From NCBI GenBank assembly GCA_000969725.1, contig JXSR01S003013.1: DNA of 25,605 bases; one strand, written 5' to 3'. How positions within the stretch are numbered: position 1 is the first letter of the stretch; each line of letters opens with the position of its first letter. Made by a program: the position numbers and the translations under genes. The DNA is from Ophiothrix spiculata. Taxonomy: Eukaryota > Echinodermata > Ophiuroidea > Amphilepidida > Ophiotrichidae. Shown here piece after piece: positions 1-10,373 of this stretch. A model generated the notes under the pieces. The model was not told the origin of the DNA. It was given only the letters and a program-made list of their open reading frames with translations, and ran no database searches.

Positions 1-275
1 ATTTGTATTGGGACATGCACTTTAATTTAGTGGTGATGTAAAAACTTTAAAGTCTTTTTATCTTTAGTGCAACAAATAATAATAATAAAAAAAAAAAAAT
101 GATCTGTTTAAATTCTGAATGTTATGTTTAGGTTTCGTCACGCGATCCCATCATACACCATTACTCTTATACAGGAATGTAATCATGTAGACAACAAAAT
201 GTAAATATTTAGTAATCTTGACAAGATGCTTGCACAGTTTTTAAACAGCACGGTTTTAATTTTGCATTATAAATC

Positions 276-620
276 CGCTTGATTTATATGCAACACATTA
301 ATCTTAAATAAATCTTACCGTTATTAAAAAGAGCATCATCATGGACACTAATAGAAAAGCAATTATCACGTAGACTTCGTGCTGAAACATTTTACGTATT
401 ATCTGTTGGAAGTGTACAACTTATGTGAAGTGTTTTTATTCATTTCTTTGTTTGTATTAAAAGTGCGCTTAATTTATATGCAACACATTGATCTCACCAT
501 TAAATGGAGCACCATTATCGAAACTAATCAATCTAGTCTAACGCAGACGTGTCGTGCTGAAACATTTTATGTATTTACTGCTGGCAAGGTACAACTCATG
601 TGAAGTGTTTTTGTTCATTT
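276..620. repeat. Tandem direct duplication, two ~155-170 bp units
   Basis: Unit 1 (about 276-445) and unit 2 (about 466-620) share, in the same order, CGCTT.ATTTATATGCAACACATT, a GTGCTGAAACATTTTA core, GTACAACT.ATGTGAAGTG and a TTTTT.TTCATTT end. Unit 1 has extra bases after the first block. The offset is 190 bp. No gene or transposon ends are seen, so this is a local tandem duplication or a two-copy satellite remnant. Confidence 0.8.
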
Positions 621-625
621 TTTTT

Positions 626-760
626 TTTTTATGTTTGTTTGTTTGCTTTAGGGGTGCTTGTTTGTTTGTTTGTTTGTTTTTATTTCGGTGATTGTTTGTT
701 GGTTCGTTTGTTTAATTTTGTTTTGAATTAACGTTTTGGTATGGTTTTGCTTGGATTTTT
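626..760. repeat. TTTG-rich microsatellite and T tracts
   Basis: Runs of GTTT units, including five in a row near 659-678, alternate with pure T runs at about 617-630 and 759-767. The minus-strand open frame here reads as low-complexity lysine/asparagine/threonine and is not a gene. Confidence 0.85.
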
Positions 761-1698
761 TTTTTTTAATATTCGGGGGCACTCGCTTTATGACGCGACA
801 GGTATGTATCAAAATCAAACAGGTTGCATCGTTTTTGAGATAACTATCATAAACTGGTATAATTTTGGCGCTGTTCAAATTTTGTTTTGCCCCTAAAATC
901 AAAACCAAACAAGTTTAAAAAAAAAAAAATTCAGCAATGTATTTGTAATTAATTATAAGCTGTTATTATGAGCAACATTTCGTTGACAAATTCCTTTGGG
1001 AAAGCAGGTTTCCAATTTTTGGCGGGAAATTTATAATAACAATTTTTCACAAATTTGATATCTGGCCGCAATTTTGAAACGGATGAAAACCAATTTCCAG
1101 TTATTTATGCTTTTTATTCGATTAAACTGTGTGAAATTTAGAGATAGGACACAACGGGAAATATTATTAAATTTTGAAATTACGGAACACATATAAATTA
1201 CTTGATGAATTCTGATATGGTATTGGAGAGGTAAAATATTCAATGCTTGTTTTTTGATGGAAATCGCATCTATACATATTCTTGATTCGTCCAACTGCAC
1301 AATTTGGGCAATATATTCATCATATTTCATCAAAAGATTTTAAATATTCTGTACAACTTGCATTACAATGTGTCTGAATCAGTAATAACATCATTTTCAA
1401 CTTTTTGAAAACGATTCATATTGTGAAGATGTTTATAGAATAATTCTAAATCCACAGGAAAAGTTGCAGTTTCAAAATTGTGTGTGCTAAGTATCAAGTA
1501 TATTATGTAATCAGAAACAATGAATAATATTGTATTTTCCTGATAACCTCTCAAGCGTTTCTGTATGTCGGCAGATTTTTGTTACCATGCACAATGTTGC
1601 ATAGTGCTTATATTAAAAAAAACCACCTTTATGACAATTCTTTATTAATGGTTTGTTTGTTTTTGTTTGTTTCTTTTTGTTTTAAAATCGCCTTACAT
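761..1698. other. Intergenic, no supported feature
   Basis: AT-rich sequence. Minus-strand open frames of 63-100 codons lack recognisable domains and are expected by chance at this length. A second short TTTG-type stretch lies at about 1650-1682. Confidence 0.6.
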
Positions 1699-1713
1699 CA
1701 GTGGTGGGCAACC
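1699..1713 (+). mobile_element. Possible solo hAT-type terminus
   Basis: The sequence CAGTGGTGGGCAACC resembles the 5' terminal inverted repeat of many hAT elements (CAGTGG...CAACC), followed by more GC-rich sequence. I could not find the matching inverted end or a duplicate of the preceding 8 bases (CCTTACAT), so any element is truncated. Confidence 0.3.
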
Positions 1714-3129
1714 TTTTCACTATCGCGGGCAAAACAAAAGTTGTGATATTTTAAAAGTCTACTCTAAGACGAGAGCTATTGAATACTTTGTTTAGTATGG
1801 GATGGTACTCCGATATTTTGATTGATATAATTGTCTATATACCATAATGAACCCCTTTACGCAAATATATAAGAAGCCGGTGCCCTTCTTACTGCAGTCT
1901 CTGTGCGCAATAAGGTGTGTTAATCGATATAAGCAAATAGTCATAGAACCATATTGTTTGTTTTTAATAACATGGTCAAACATAGTGTAGGAAGTAACTA
2001 AAGCGAATTAAAACAAATATCTCTCTATTCAACATCATGAAATTAAGCGATTACTATTTGCTATCTCTTAAGCAAAATTTGCTTTTGATGGCAATACTCA
2101 CTGTTTTGTGTGGTTTCAAAATAATATATAACTACCTGTTGCGATTTCACTCCTAGAAAACGTAAACGAAGTTATATTTAGCTGTTGATAAAACCTTTGG
2201 ACTTTGTTATAGCGTCAAACAACGCGATATTAACGCTGAATTAACGCGGGACCTACGAAAAATGCGTCTGTGTATATACGCTGTTAAAGGGACACACCTT
2301 AATATATGCAATTCACCCCACCACGCACGCGTATCAGACCATGTACCTTTAATGTCAGAACAAATAATGTTAGTGACAGACAAATACTCACATCTTCATT
2401 TATTTTCAAAATAACAAATAACCAACTCCTCCTCCGCCTAACGGAACGGCTCAGTCACATAACTTTAAGTTCGGTTATGCCACATAAGAAAATAAGTTAT
2501 TTCTCGTTCGAAGGTTTCTCAAAATGTGAGGAGGGAGGGAGGTGTTTTTGTGTTGGGGAGAGCCTGAGCAATCCAGGTTTACCCTTGGTAGATGTTGACT
2601 GCCCATTCACTTATGTTATTTTATTAAACTCGATGTGATATAGATGGTTTGACGACAGTTCCGACTTTAAAAACATCAACAATTAAAAGAATACTTTGAA
2701 TAGCAAAGCAGAGTCTTGATATTTGAATGATTTAGCTAAATTTTTAACACTTGTTAGCATTTTGGAAAAAAAATGATGCGGCACCAAAAAGTGAGGAGGG
2801 AGGGGGCGAGAAACAATATTATTTTGTATGAGACCTTAGGCAAAAATGTACTTAAAACTCTAAATTCTAAACTCTAAATAGCTATCATAATAGCGAATGC
2901 CGTAGCGTCAAACGTCAAGCATTTTACAGTTTGCGTTACCGTATACGGTAACCTTAGAATTTTCCGCAATCTCACTATTATTAGCATTTTACATATTAAT
3001 AGATCTCTTCATAATATTCCATTTTAAATTTTGAAAATATAATCTGTACCACTGATATTAGGTATTCTGTTTGTATGTATTACCATATAGACAAGACCCT
3101 ACGATATTTCTATCTGCCAATTGCAAGTC
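1714..3129. other. Intergenic, nothing clear
   Basis: A 110-codon open frame (2306-2638, +) shows no domain, signal peptide or family motif and is within chance expectation. The only local structure is a repeated purine motif GAGGAGGGAGGG near 2526 and again near 2793, and a degenerate CTAAATT/CTAAACT string near 2855-2880. Confidence 0.6.
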
Positions 3130-3224
3130 TGGCATGATTGGTCGATTCAGTATAGGGCACGTGACCAACTTGCTCTGTAAGTAGCTGACTCACTATCGCA
3201 CTACAAGTCATTACTGACTTCACT
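3130..3224 (+). promoter_or_regulatory. Putative proximal promoter / 5' leader of the LRR-GPCR
   Basis: Upstream of the receptor ATG are an inverted CCAAT box (ATTGG, 3137-3141), a CACGTG E-box (3158-3163) followed by AC, and a perfect AP-1-type TGACTCA (3186-3192). All lie within 90 bp of the ATG. Such short motifs occur by chance, and no TSS can be set from sequence. A TATAGGG string at 3151-3157 is a weak TATA candidate. The grouping is suggestive only. Confidence 0.3.
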
Positions 3225-5552
3225 ATGGAGAGCGCAAAACGTGTGCTGACAGCTCTATTCCTCAATATGATAGTACTTGTTACAGTTTTATCACGACGAA
3301 TTGCAACTATTGCACAGGATCAAAATGGATTTTTAACGAACTGCACAAGTGATTTTATTCCTGAATTTAGAAAATTTCGCCCAAGTGATGTATCAGTAAA
3401 TGGGATTTTGAAATGCAGCACACAATGTCCGATAAACTGTAGCTGTGGCTTAACGGAATTATTTCTCCAGATAAACTGCACCGGTGAGATATTATCGGAG
3501 CAGGTGGAATACCCGGTAAAACTAAGCTACCTGAGTTGGGCAGATAATAGACTTACTAGTTTTCAGCCAGGATGCTTTTCAAGCTTAGCTGACACACTGT
3601 ATGCTTTGAATTTGAGTCATAACAGACTGACAAGTATTTCATCAGGTCAGTTTGAAACATTGGTCAACTTGAAGTCGTTAGAACTCGGCAACAATACACT
3701 GAAATATTTGAGTGTTGATGCATTTATTGGTTTGGAACACTTACAACAGTTAGATCTATTTCATAACAATATAACTGCATTGGAACCTGGAGTGTTCAGA
3801 CACTTTTCAAAACTTATAGTGTTATATTTGGATAAGAATAAATTAACAACGATCCAATCTCGACAATTTGATTCATTAAGTCGTCTACATGAATTAGTGT
3901 TGAGTGAAAATCAGATTACTAATATAAAGAATGGCGTGTTTTTGAACCTGACGAAACTGGACAAGTTATATTTAAATACTAATAGGTTATCATCACTGAA
4001 CGCTTTGACATTCAACGGATTAACTAGTTTAAGATATCTTTATATGCGAGATAACCATATAAGTAAGATCCATAGAGATGTTTTTGAAACTCTTACTAAC
4101 TTGAAAATTTTGGAATTGAAACACAACAAAATCCAAACATTACATCAAGGATTATTTCAAAACTTATGGTCATTAACAGTTCTTCAGATGGCCTTTGCAG
4201 GAATAAAGACGCTTCCTCAAGGAACTTTCAATGGTTTGGAATCGCTTCAATACTTATCTCTACCAGGAAATGATATCCGTACGCTTAATTCACGGCTTTT
4301 TGAAGGTAGTCCTAGTTTAGAAACTCTTGATTTAAAACACAATGCTTTGAGCTGGATAAAATCTGATGCTTTCCGCGGTCTTAATAATAAAACAAAACTA
4401 TTTGTTGATAACCCCGGATCATGTTGTTTTGCTAATAAATTTGTTGGCAAGTGTCATGCCGTACATGGAAAGTCACCTTTCCTTACTTGTAAAAGACTTT
4501 TGCCCTACGATCTTTTACGCGTTGGTGTTTGGATAGTAAGCATTTTAGCAATTTCTGGAAATACAATCGTGCATATCTTGGGATGCAGCACCATACGTAA
4601 AATAAACAAAGTTCAAAGTATATATATCAGAAATTTGTCTATATCTGATTTCTTTATGGGTATCTACTTGATAATTTTACTCTCAGTAGATTTGTATTAC
4701 ACTGGTTATTTTCCATCACATTCGGAATCATGGAGAAGCAGTACTCTTTGTAAATTTGCTGGTTTTCTGTCCGTTTTGTCTAGTGAAGCATCTGTATTTT
4801 TTATAACTCTGATAAGCGTCGACAGATTGATTCGTGTTAAATATCCTCTAATCGGACAGCGATTAACACCAAAACTTGCTCACATTTTTGTGGCTTCAAT
4901 GTGGCTAATCGCTGTTGGGCTAAGCACTATCTCAGTCGTTCTTGCATCCGGTAGGAATTCTGATAGATATGCAGTTTCAGAGGTTTGTGTTGGTCTTCCT
5001 CTTTCAAGGTACTACCATTACAACTTCAACGAAACACTAATTGAGCTACCTTACGACTTTACGTCTCGAGTAACCTTGACTGAGCCAAGCGGTAAAAGAA
5101 TTGCTATGTATTTTTCATTATTTATGTTCACTTTTCTTAATTTACTGTGTTTTACTGTAGTTGGAATAAGCTACATTGTGATATTTATTGTAGTTCGGCA
5201 ATCTTCAAAGAGAACAGGACACGGATCAATATCGCCAAACGAGATACGGATGGCTCAGAAATTATTTTTAATCGTCTTCACAGACTTTTGTTGCTGGGTC
5301 CCTATCGGTATTCTGTCAATACTTGTCCAGACTGGTGCTGTTGAGGTACATCCCGTCGCATACGCATGGATTGCGACGTTTATTCTTCCGATTAATTCAT
5401 CCATAAATCCATTCCTATACACACTGGATGACGTAATATCTGATAAAATACAAATTAAGTGTTGCAAAATTAAAACAGAAAATGGTAGGACAAAGGTGTC
5501 AAAAATTGAACATTCTAAAGAAGAAAACTGTGAACTTAAAACGCGGGTATGA
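3225..5552 (+). CDS. Intronless leucine-rich-repeat class A GPCR (relaxin receptor / GRL101-like), 775 aa
   Basis: Cell-surface receptor; the ligand is probably a peptide or protein hormone (inferred from family). Seen in order: hydrophobic signal segment at residues 8-22; an LRRNT cysteine cluster (C64, C68, C72, C74, C85); about 12 LRRs of 24 residues (about 100-390, LxxLxLxxNxL...F..L pattern); a hinge with C400-C401-F-A, resembling the CC(A)F motif of glycoprotein-hormone and relaxin receptors. Seven TM helices follow: TM1 432-454 with N446; TM2 with D475 and MGIYL; TM3 with C509 and D533-R534-L535 (DRY variant); TM4 ~551-575; ECL2 C588; TM5 ~628-657; TM6 with C690-W691-V-P693; TM7 with NPxxY 728-732. 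The tail has C746-C747 (possible palmitoylation) and ends T-R-V. N-glycosylation sequons sit at N39, N71, N84, N129, N156, N182, N241 and N388. No LDLa module is present, unlike RXFP1/2 and GRL101. The chosen ATG has A at -3 and G at +4 and gives the signal peptide. No intron interrupts the frame. Confidence 0.95.
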   Translation: MESAKRVLTALFLNMIVLVTVLSRRIATIAQDQNGFLTNCTSDFIPEFRKFRPSDVSVNGILKCSTQCPINCSCGLTELFLQINCTGEILSEQVEYPVKLSYLSWADNRLTSFQPGCFSSLADTLYALNLSHNRLTSISSGQFETLVNLKSLELGNNTLKYLSVDAFIGLEHLQQLDLFHNNITALEPGVFRHFSKLIVLYLDKNKLTTIQSRQFDSLSRLHELVLSENQITNIKNGVFLNLTKLDKLYLNTNRLSSLNALTFNGLTSLRYLYMRDNHISKIHRDVFETLTNLKILELKHNKIQTLHQGLFQNLWSLTVLQMAFAGIKTLPQGTFNGLESLQYLSLPGNDIRTLNSRLFEGSPSLETLDLKHNALSWIKSDAFRGLNNKTKLFVDNPGSCCFANKFVGKCHAVHGKSPFLTCKRLLPYDLLRVGVWIVSILAISGNTIVHILGCSTIRKINKVQSIYIRNLSISDFFMGIYLIILLSVDLYYTGYFPSHSESWRSSTLCKFAGFLSVLSSEASVFFITLISVDRLIRVKYPLIGQRLTPKLAHIFVASMWLIAVGLSTISVVLASGRNSDRYAVSEVCVGLPLSRYYHYNFNETLIELPYDFTSRVTLTEPSGKRIAMYFSLFMFTFLNLLCFTVVGISYIVIFIVVRQSSKRTGHGSISPNEIRMAQKLFLIVFTDFCCWVPIGILSILVQTGAVEVHPVAYAWIATFILPINSSINPFLYTLDDVISDKIQIKCCKIKTENGRTKVSKIEHSKEENCELKTRV

Positions 5553-6781
5553 TTCTTGTATAATATATTATTCATCAAACACTATTTGATATATGTGGTG
5601 ATATGCTGACCCCTACCGAACAACCGTCATGTTTGTCACATGCTCAACTCCAGTTAAAAAATATAGTATCCCCCGATATGTGTTTCAAATGTTTGGTTTG
5701 ATCAAAAAGGTAAAAATGGTTGTATTTCAATTGATAAAAATCATTTTCTAGTTAATACTGCATTTTATAGCGTTATATTAGGAATATTTTGAATGATTTG
5801 GGTAAGGCAAAAAAAAAAGTTTGTTTCTAGTAATATGCTTGAAAAGTACAATGCGATATGCGTTTTTTAATTGTTATTTTTTTTTTACTTTTCGAAAATG
5901 CAATGCGATATGCTTTTTTTTTTTATTTTTTACAACAAATGCTAACTTGCTCAGCTGATATTCAGACTGGGATGCCACGTACATCAACACGCATGCATTC
6001 ATTATTAATTTGACCCAAATTTTATCTCGAGAGCATATATATTCGTACTTGTTCGACCGTTGTATGACTGTAAATTCTGCATCGGGTAATATGGTTGTGG
6101 ACCATAGTTTCGAGCCAGTAGCCAGAAGATCTAAATATTCCAATGGCTCTCACATATGAACGATTAATTGTAATTTCGTGTTGTTTTTTTACGCAAGTCT
6201 CAAGTAAGTTTTTCAACAGAATTGTTTTATTTATCAAAAACAAAGATTTTTTTTGATACGAAAAATGAAAAAAACAAATAATGTGGGAAATATGTAACTT
6301 ATGTAACGCGCGCGGGTTACTAGAAACGAACTTTTTTTTTGCCTAACACAAGAAAAGTTTATTGCGTTTTTAATAAAATTCTAAGCTCAAATACGATGTA
6401 TTTGTAAGTGTTTAAAATGAAGCGCTCCCTGTCACTCATGACTTTTGATTTATTTAGCTTATTGGATTTGTTTTGGATAGATATTGATACCCTCCATATG
6501 ATTTGTCTTAAATTTGCTTGCTTTTTAAGTTATGGTCATGTGTTGAATTTAATTCGGGATCCCGAATTTAATTCCACATGTATTAGTATAGGAAATCATG
6601 CATATACTTTTTATCCATTTTCGGTGGCAAAACATTATTTTTTGACAAAATGCACTTGAAAATGTCATTAGATAGTCACATTCCTTCTGTTTACTGTTTT
6701 CGCTATAAAACATTTTTAACCAAAATCTTATAGTATTGATTTAACCCCCGACCTCCCATAAGGTTTTTTTGACATTTTTCA
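5553..6781. other. 3' flank of the receptor gene, intergenic
   Basis: AT-rich with long T runs (5877-5886, 5916-5926). No AATAAA was seen soon after the stop codon; the nearest I found is at 6372-6377, so the 3' UTR end is undetermined. An exact 18-bp palindrome lies at 6551-6568 (AATTCGGGATCCCGAATT). Open frames here have no recognisable content. Confidence 0.6.
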
Positions 6782-6893
6782 GATCACTTGATTAAAACTA
6801 TGGACCTTCAGTAAATAAAATATAGGTTAAGTTCTTCAGGGCCACAATAGCTAAATTGATATCACTTAAGGTCCATAGTTTTAACCAGAGATC
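6782..6893. mobile_element. Small fold-back element (~112 bp)
   Basis: The left arm (6782-6812) and right arm (about 6862-6893) are inverted repeats sharing TTAAAACTATGGACCTT exactly, with partly matching GATC.CTxG ends outside. The ~50-bp spacer has no coding content. This fits a miniature fold-back transposon. No target duplication was recognised. Confidence 0.6.
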
Positions 6894-7137
6894 GTCAAGT
6901 CAGTATATATTTGTATAATAAAATACAGAATAGATCATACAGCAATAATACCCAGGTATTCATATATTGCGCTCTTCACATTGCATTACTGGATGTCTTT
7001 GAATGAGAGAAAGATAGATGATTATAACAAATTTATACAATTATGGTATGTCTATTTTATATTTAAAGTGTCTGCATGTGCTGTAGATTTCAATGTTTAT
7101 TTTATGACGAATTATTTAGGCTAAATATTTAGTTTGT
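6894..7137. other. Intergenic, nothing seen
   Basis: AT-rich sequence without repeat partners, open frames or structures that I could support. Confidence 0.5.
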
Positions 7138-7617
7138 TTGCTGTATTTTTGAATAAATTACAAACTGTGATTTAAAGTACCAATTTTACTGCATATTAGA
7201 GCATAGGAATCGATTATTATGAAAACTTCGAGTTTGATATGCAGTTTAAAGGTTTTAGACTGATAATTTTATATTACACTATGTTCTTTGATCCGCAGGT
7301 TATAGAACACTGCTCCATTCTTCATTGGCTACTCTGTATTGGCTACTGATTTTTTTTCTAATTACTGTCGGGTCCCGACAGTAATTAGAAAATAGAACAT
7401 TTTCTTTTTTTTTCTTAAAAAAGGCAACACTCCATTTAAGACTCTCTAAGGCAATAATTAGAATAATCAGCCAGTGATATGCTAATAATCTTTGGCATCT
7501 TTGCTATAACATGTGTTTCTCGTTAGCAGCACAGCACCAATCTAAATGAATATGAGACGATAGCAAATGCATTATTGTTAAAAATGAGAGTGGCATGTTT
7601 TCGATGATATTATCGTT
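7138..7617. repeat. Diverged duplicate block, copy A
   Basis: Collinear with 9759-10057. Shared landmarks in order are TTG.TGTATTT...AAATTACAA, GATT.AAAGTAC.AATTT, ATTATTATGAAAA, TTTATATT, AATTAGAATAATCAG, GTGATATG, CTTTG, GTGTTTCT and AGCACAGC.CCAAT. Copy A carries about 140 extra bases around 7290-7430, including the perfect palindrome at 7354-7392. No coding potential is seen. Confidence 0.7.
7354..7392. repeat. Perfect 19-bp inverted repeat with 1-nt spacer
   Basis: The arms 7354-7372 and 7374-7392 are exact reverse complements (TTTTCTAATTACTGTCGGG and its complement) around a single T at 7373. It is flanked by T-rich and A-rich sequence, so the hairpin or cruciform potential is strong. 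Confidence 0.95.
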
Positions 7618-7797
7618 AAAGGTACAATGTATTGTTTATTTATTATGATTGCGATGTGACAATACTCTTACTTTTTTTCCAGCTAAATAAACAAAAAAAT
7701 ACAAAGTACATGTACAACATACATGCATGCTGAAAGTTTAACGTTGGTTCTAACCATTCGTTTTCAAGTTACAAGCTTTTTAGAATTTTAAAAATCT

Positions 7798-7853
7798 CCA
7801 TTGGCTACTCTACATATTTTCTTTTTTTATCTCAAAAAGGGAGAACACATTTA
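7798..7853. repeat. Partial third copy of block A sequence
   Basis: CATTGGCTACTCT followed by TTTTCTTTTTTT, TCAAAAAGG, AACAC and CATTTAA repeats the order seen at 7325-7440. The segment that holds the perfect palindrome in copy A is absent here, so the palindrome looks like an insertion in copy A. Confidence 0.55.
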
Positions 7854-8649
7854 AAAGAATGGTTTGAGGTTTGTAACATATTCCAGTCAAACATTGTTAC
7901 TAGCTTAAAAACTCAATTTCGTTAGAGGTGACTTTGTGGATGAAAAATGGATCATGAATTGCACCTTTAAATTAAGAAATTGCTGAGTTGTTGTTTACAG
8001 CTAAAGTGCTTTACCATAACGAAATGTGTTCAATAAAAACAAGCATCAACGGCGTATGTGTTCACGATATTATCGTCTGATGATTAACATAAGACCTATA
8101 ACGAACTATACTGAGGTTAATAAACAATAAATAGTTTTTAAAACAAAAGATAAAAACTCAGTGTATATTTTATATAGTATACCATACACTATAGGCATGG
8201 TCTACGCATGAAGATTACCTAGGTGAATCCGACGACACGGGTGGATTACTATACAGGTGGCAAAATAACAACGTAAAAGGAGTTCATGACCTTGGTGTCA
8301 AGAAATGTGATTTTTGGTTTCTTCTTAATGCTTAGGTCACGTGTAAGAGCCTTTGGCTGAGTTGAAAATCTTATTTTTGAGCAAGTTTAGAGAGCACCTT
8401 TGCTACAGTCACCTTTCGAAAGAGTTTACCGGTTTTGAAATTTTATCTTCTTGTCAAGAATTATTACTTTCCATGGCTGAAGCATAAGGATAGCGCAAAG
8501 GAATATCCATAATCAGTTCGAAAAATGTAAGGCCACCATATTTTGTATTCTTGTAATGATCGTATCTGAAGAGAAACGTTAAAGAGGAACGGAGATTGAA
8601 AACAGGTGAAGAATCAGATAACAAAATACAAACATACTTATGGTCATAT
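7854..8649. other. Intergenic, nothing firm
   Basis: No convincing coding sequence. A GATATTATCGT motif near 7605 and again near 8063 hints that the old duplications of block A extend here, but the alignment by eye is too weak to assert. Confidence 0.4.
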
Positions 8650-9330
8650 TTTTGAGTTGGGGCCCATTTGTGTTACATCTCACTCACTTCATCCATACCT
8701 AACTCCTGCCTGGTAATCATTGGTAAAAGTTAATAAATACCTTTATTTGGCTATTATTTTTTATTGATTTTATAGACTTATACATTATCTTCAAAATCAT
8801 ACCAAAATTATGACATTTCATACAATTATTGAAAAGTTGTGACAGAATTTGATGCACAATGTACATATCTCATCCACACCAACCACATTTATGTCTGTTT
8901 TCATCTCTGGTTAAATTCGATTATTGACTTTAAGTTGTTATTAACGTTGTTTATCAACTTTATTCGGGTTAATTCCAACTTGTTTTTGATAAACAATAAC
9001 TAGCCTTTAACATCATATAAGATTTATGATATTTCAATGGATTTTTAAGAAGATATGACGGAACAATTTATGCACAATTTTCATGATGCCTCATCCGCAC
9101 CCGCCTCATCCACTCTCGCCTCCACCCCTGGCTAAGTAGCTTTAACGGGTCATTAAGCTTAATTAATCACTTCATTTGAGTTATATTCTTAATTTCTTGA
9201 AAGTCAAATAAATTGTCTTTAAAATCACGCCAAAATTATGACATTTCATTTGATTGATGAAAAGATATGACAAAAATTGATGCATAAATCACTCTCCATG
9301 TAACAAATCCACCTTTTATGGGTGCCCACA
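8650..9330. repeat. Degenerate tandem array, units of roughly 210 bp
   Basis: The order CTTxAAAATCAxxCCAAAATTATGACATTTCAT - TTGAxxAAAAG.TxTGACA - TTxATGCACAAT - CATCC - CTGGxTAA recurs at about 8785-8910, 9000-9130 and 9210-9300, with the unit end also seen near 8690-8735. Units have drifted and carry indels. The function is unknown; it looks like a decayed satellite array. Confidence 0.6.
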
Positions 9331-9758
9331 TTAAAAAGCATGACCTTTAGCGCTATACCGCAGCGTATTGTGTACGCATGAGCAGGAGTTTGGAACTTCA
9401 ACTAGTGAAGATCAAATGATGAAGAGCATGATAAATAGGTGGAAAATTCTTTCGTCGCTATATAAGAATCAATGCTCTCACAACATATTTTTTGTTCACG
9501 CTGCAAAAGAGCGATTTGGGAGGCAGGATGTCCATAAAGAAGACTGTGTTTTTAAAGAATTTTATTTCAAAAATAAGAATGCCCTTTTTTCTGTTGATTG
9601 TCCTGGAACCATACAGATATCATTGTCTTCAAAATGTAACTTGCAAGTGTTTCGAAGGAAGCATATAATGATTGAGAATCTGTCAAAAAAATATAAAAAA
9701 ATCGGCAATTAAGACCTTTGCATGTTTTTTTCACCTATCAACGAAGACATAAATGTTG
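9331..9758. other. Intergenic with an unrecognised open frame
   Basis: An open frame runs to 9712 on the + strand; its first ATG is at 9416 (98 codons). The product is lysine-rich with no signal peptide, membrane segment or known motif. One open frame of this size is expected by chance in this AT-rich window, so I do not call a gene. Confidence 0.4.
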
Positions 9759-10057
9759 TTTGATGTATTTCAAAACAAATTACAATTCTGATTAAAAGTA
9801 CAAATTTGTAATATTGGTTTCAATTATTATGAAAAAGTTCGATTTGATGTTTAAAGGGAAAAGATGAGTTTATATTGTATTATATCATAGTTTATAAGTG
9901 AATTGAGCTTTGCCTTTAAGAGCCTCTGAGACAATTAGAATAATCAGTCTGTGATATGATACCTTTGGCAACTTTGCCAAAACACGTGTTTCTTGATAAC
10001 AGCACAGCTCCAATGTAAGGAAATGATAATGCACATAACATATTGCAGTTATCGTCC
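9759..10057. repeat. Diverged duplicate block, copy B
   Basis: Partner of 7138-7617 in the same orientation, with the same landmark order and without the ~140-bp insertion present in copy A. Many substitutions separate the copies, so the duplication is old. Confidence 0.7.
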
Positions 10058-10249
10058 ACTGCACGCTACACCACAGAGTAACAGAGATGACACTAAGCTC
10101 AAAACACGGCCCAATCATAGCGTAGTATGTGGACAAAAACGAATATTCATGAGTTAGACTCCTGAAAAGACTCATCAGTAAATAATCAATACATGTGTTA
10201 ATAACGATTTCACGCTAGACTAATTTCATGATGTCTTACATGAAGGATG

Positions 10250-10373
10250 AACAAGACGAGGACGCATTTTGAAGAATGCTGCACAGCTTGCATTCAATTA
10301 AACGTAATACACATCAAGGGCAATGCAGGATTTATTTTAGTAGGATTATTCATAATGCGTCCTCGTTTTTGTA
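10250..10373. mobile_element. Small fold-back element (~124 bp)
   Basis: ACGAGGACGCATT at 10256-10268 is exactly inverted at 10354-10366, and the match extends outwards through ACAA(G/AA). The interior of about 85 bp has no open frame. It is compatible with a miniature inverted-repeat element; no target duplication was recognised. Confidence 0.55.

Noticed and set aside
2306-2638. 110-codon + strand frame
   Set aside because: No domain, signal peptide or repeat; length within chance expectation.
4247-4450. Minus-strand frame inside the receptor gene (also 5147-5344 and 5255-5578)
   Set aside because: These overlap the strongly supported receptor CDS in other frames and are shadows of it.
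7616-7973. MITE with TTAAAGGT.CAAT termini
   Set aside because: The two ends match at only about 13 of 17 positions, with no target duplication and no extension, so the pairing may be coincidental.
8650-9330. CRISPR-like array
   Set aside because: The units are about 210 bp and degenerate, without short exact repeats and unique spacers, in a eukaryotic context.
9368-9712. Open frame of 114 codons as a gene
   Set aside because: The first codon is TTG; the first ATG is at 9416. No domain or motif is recognisable, and one such frame is expected by chance in this AT-rich window.
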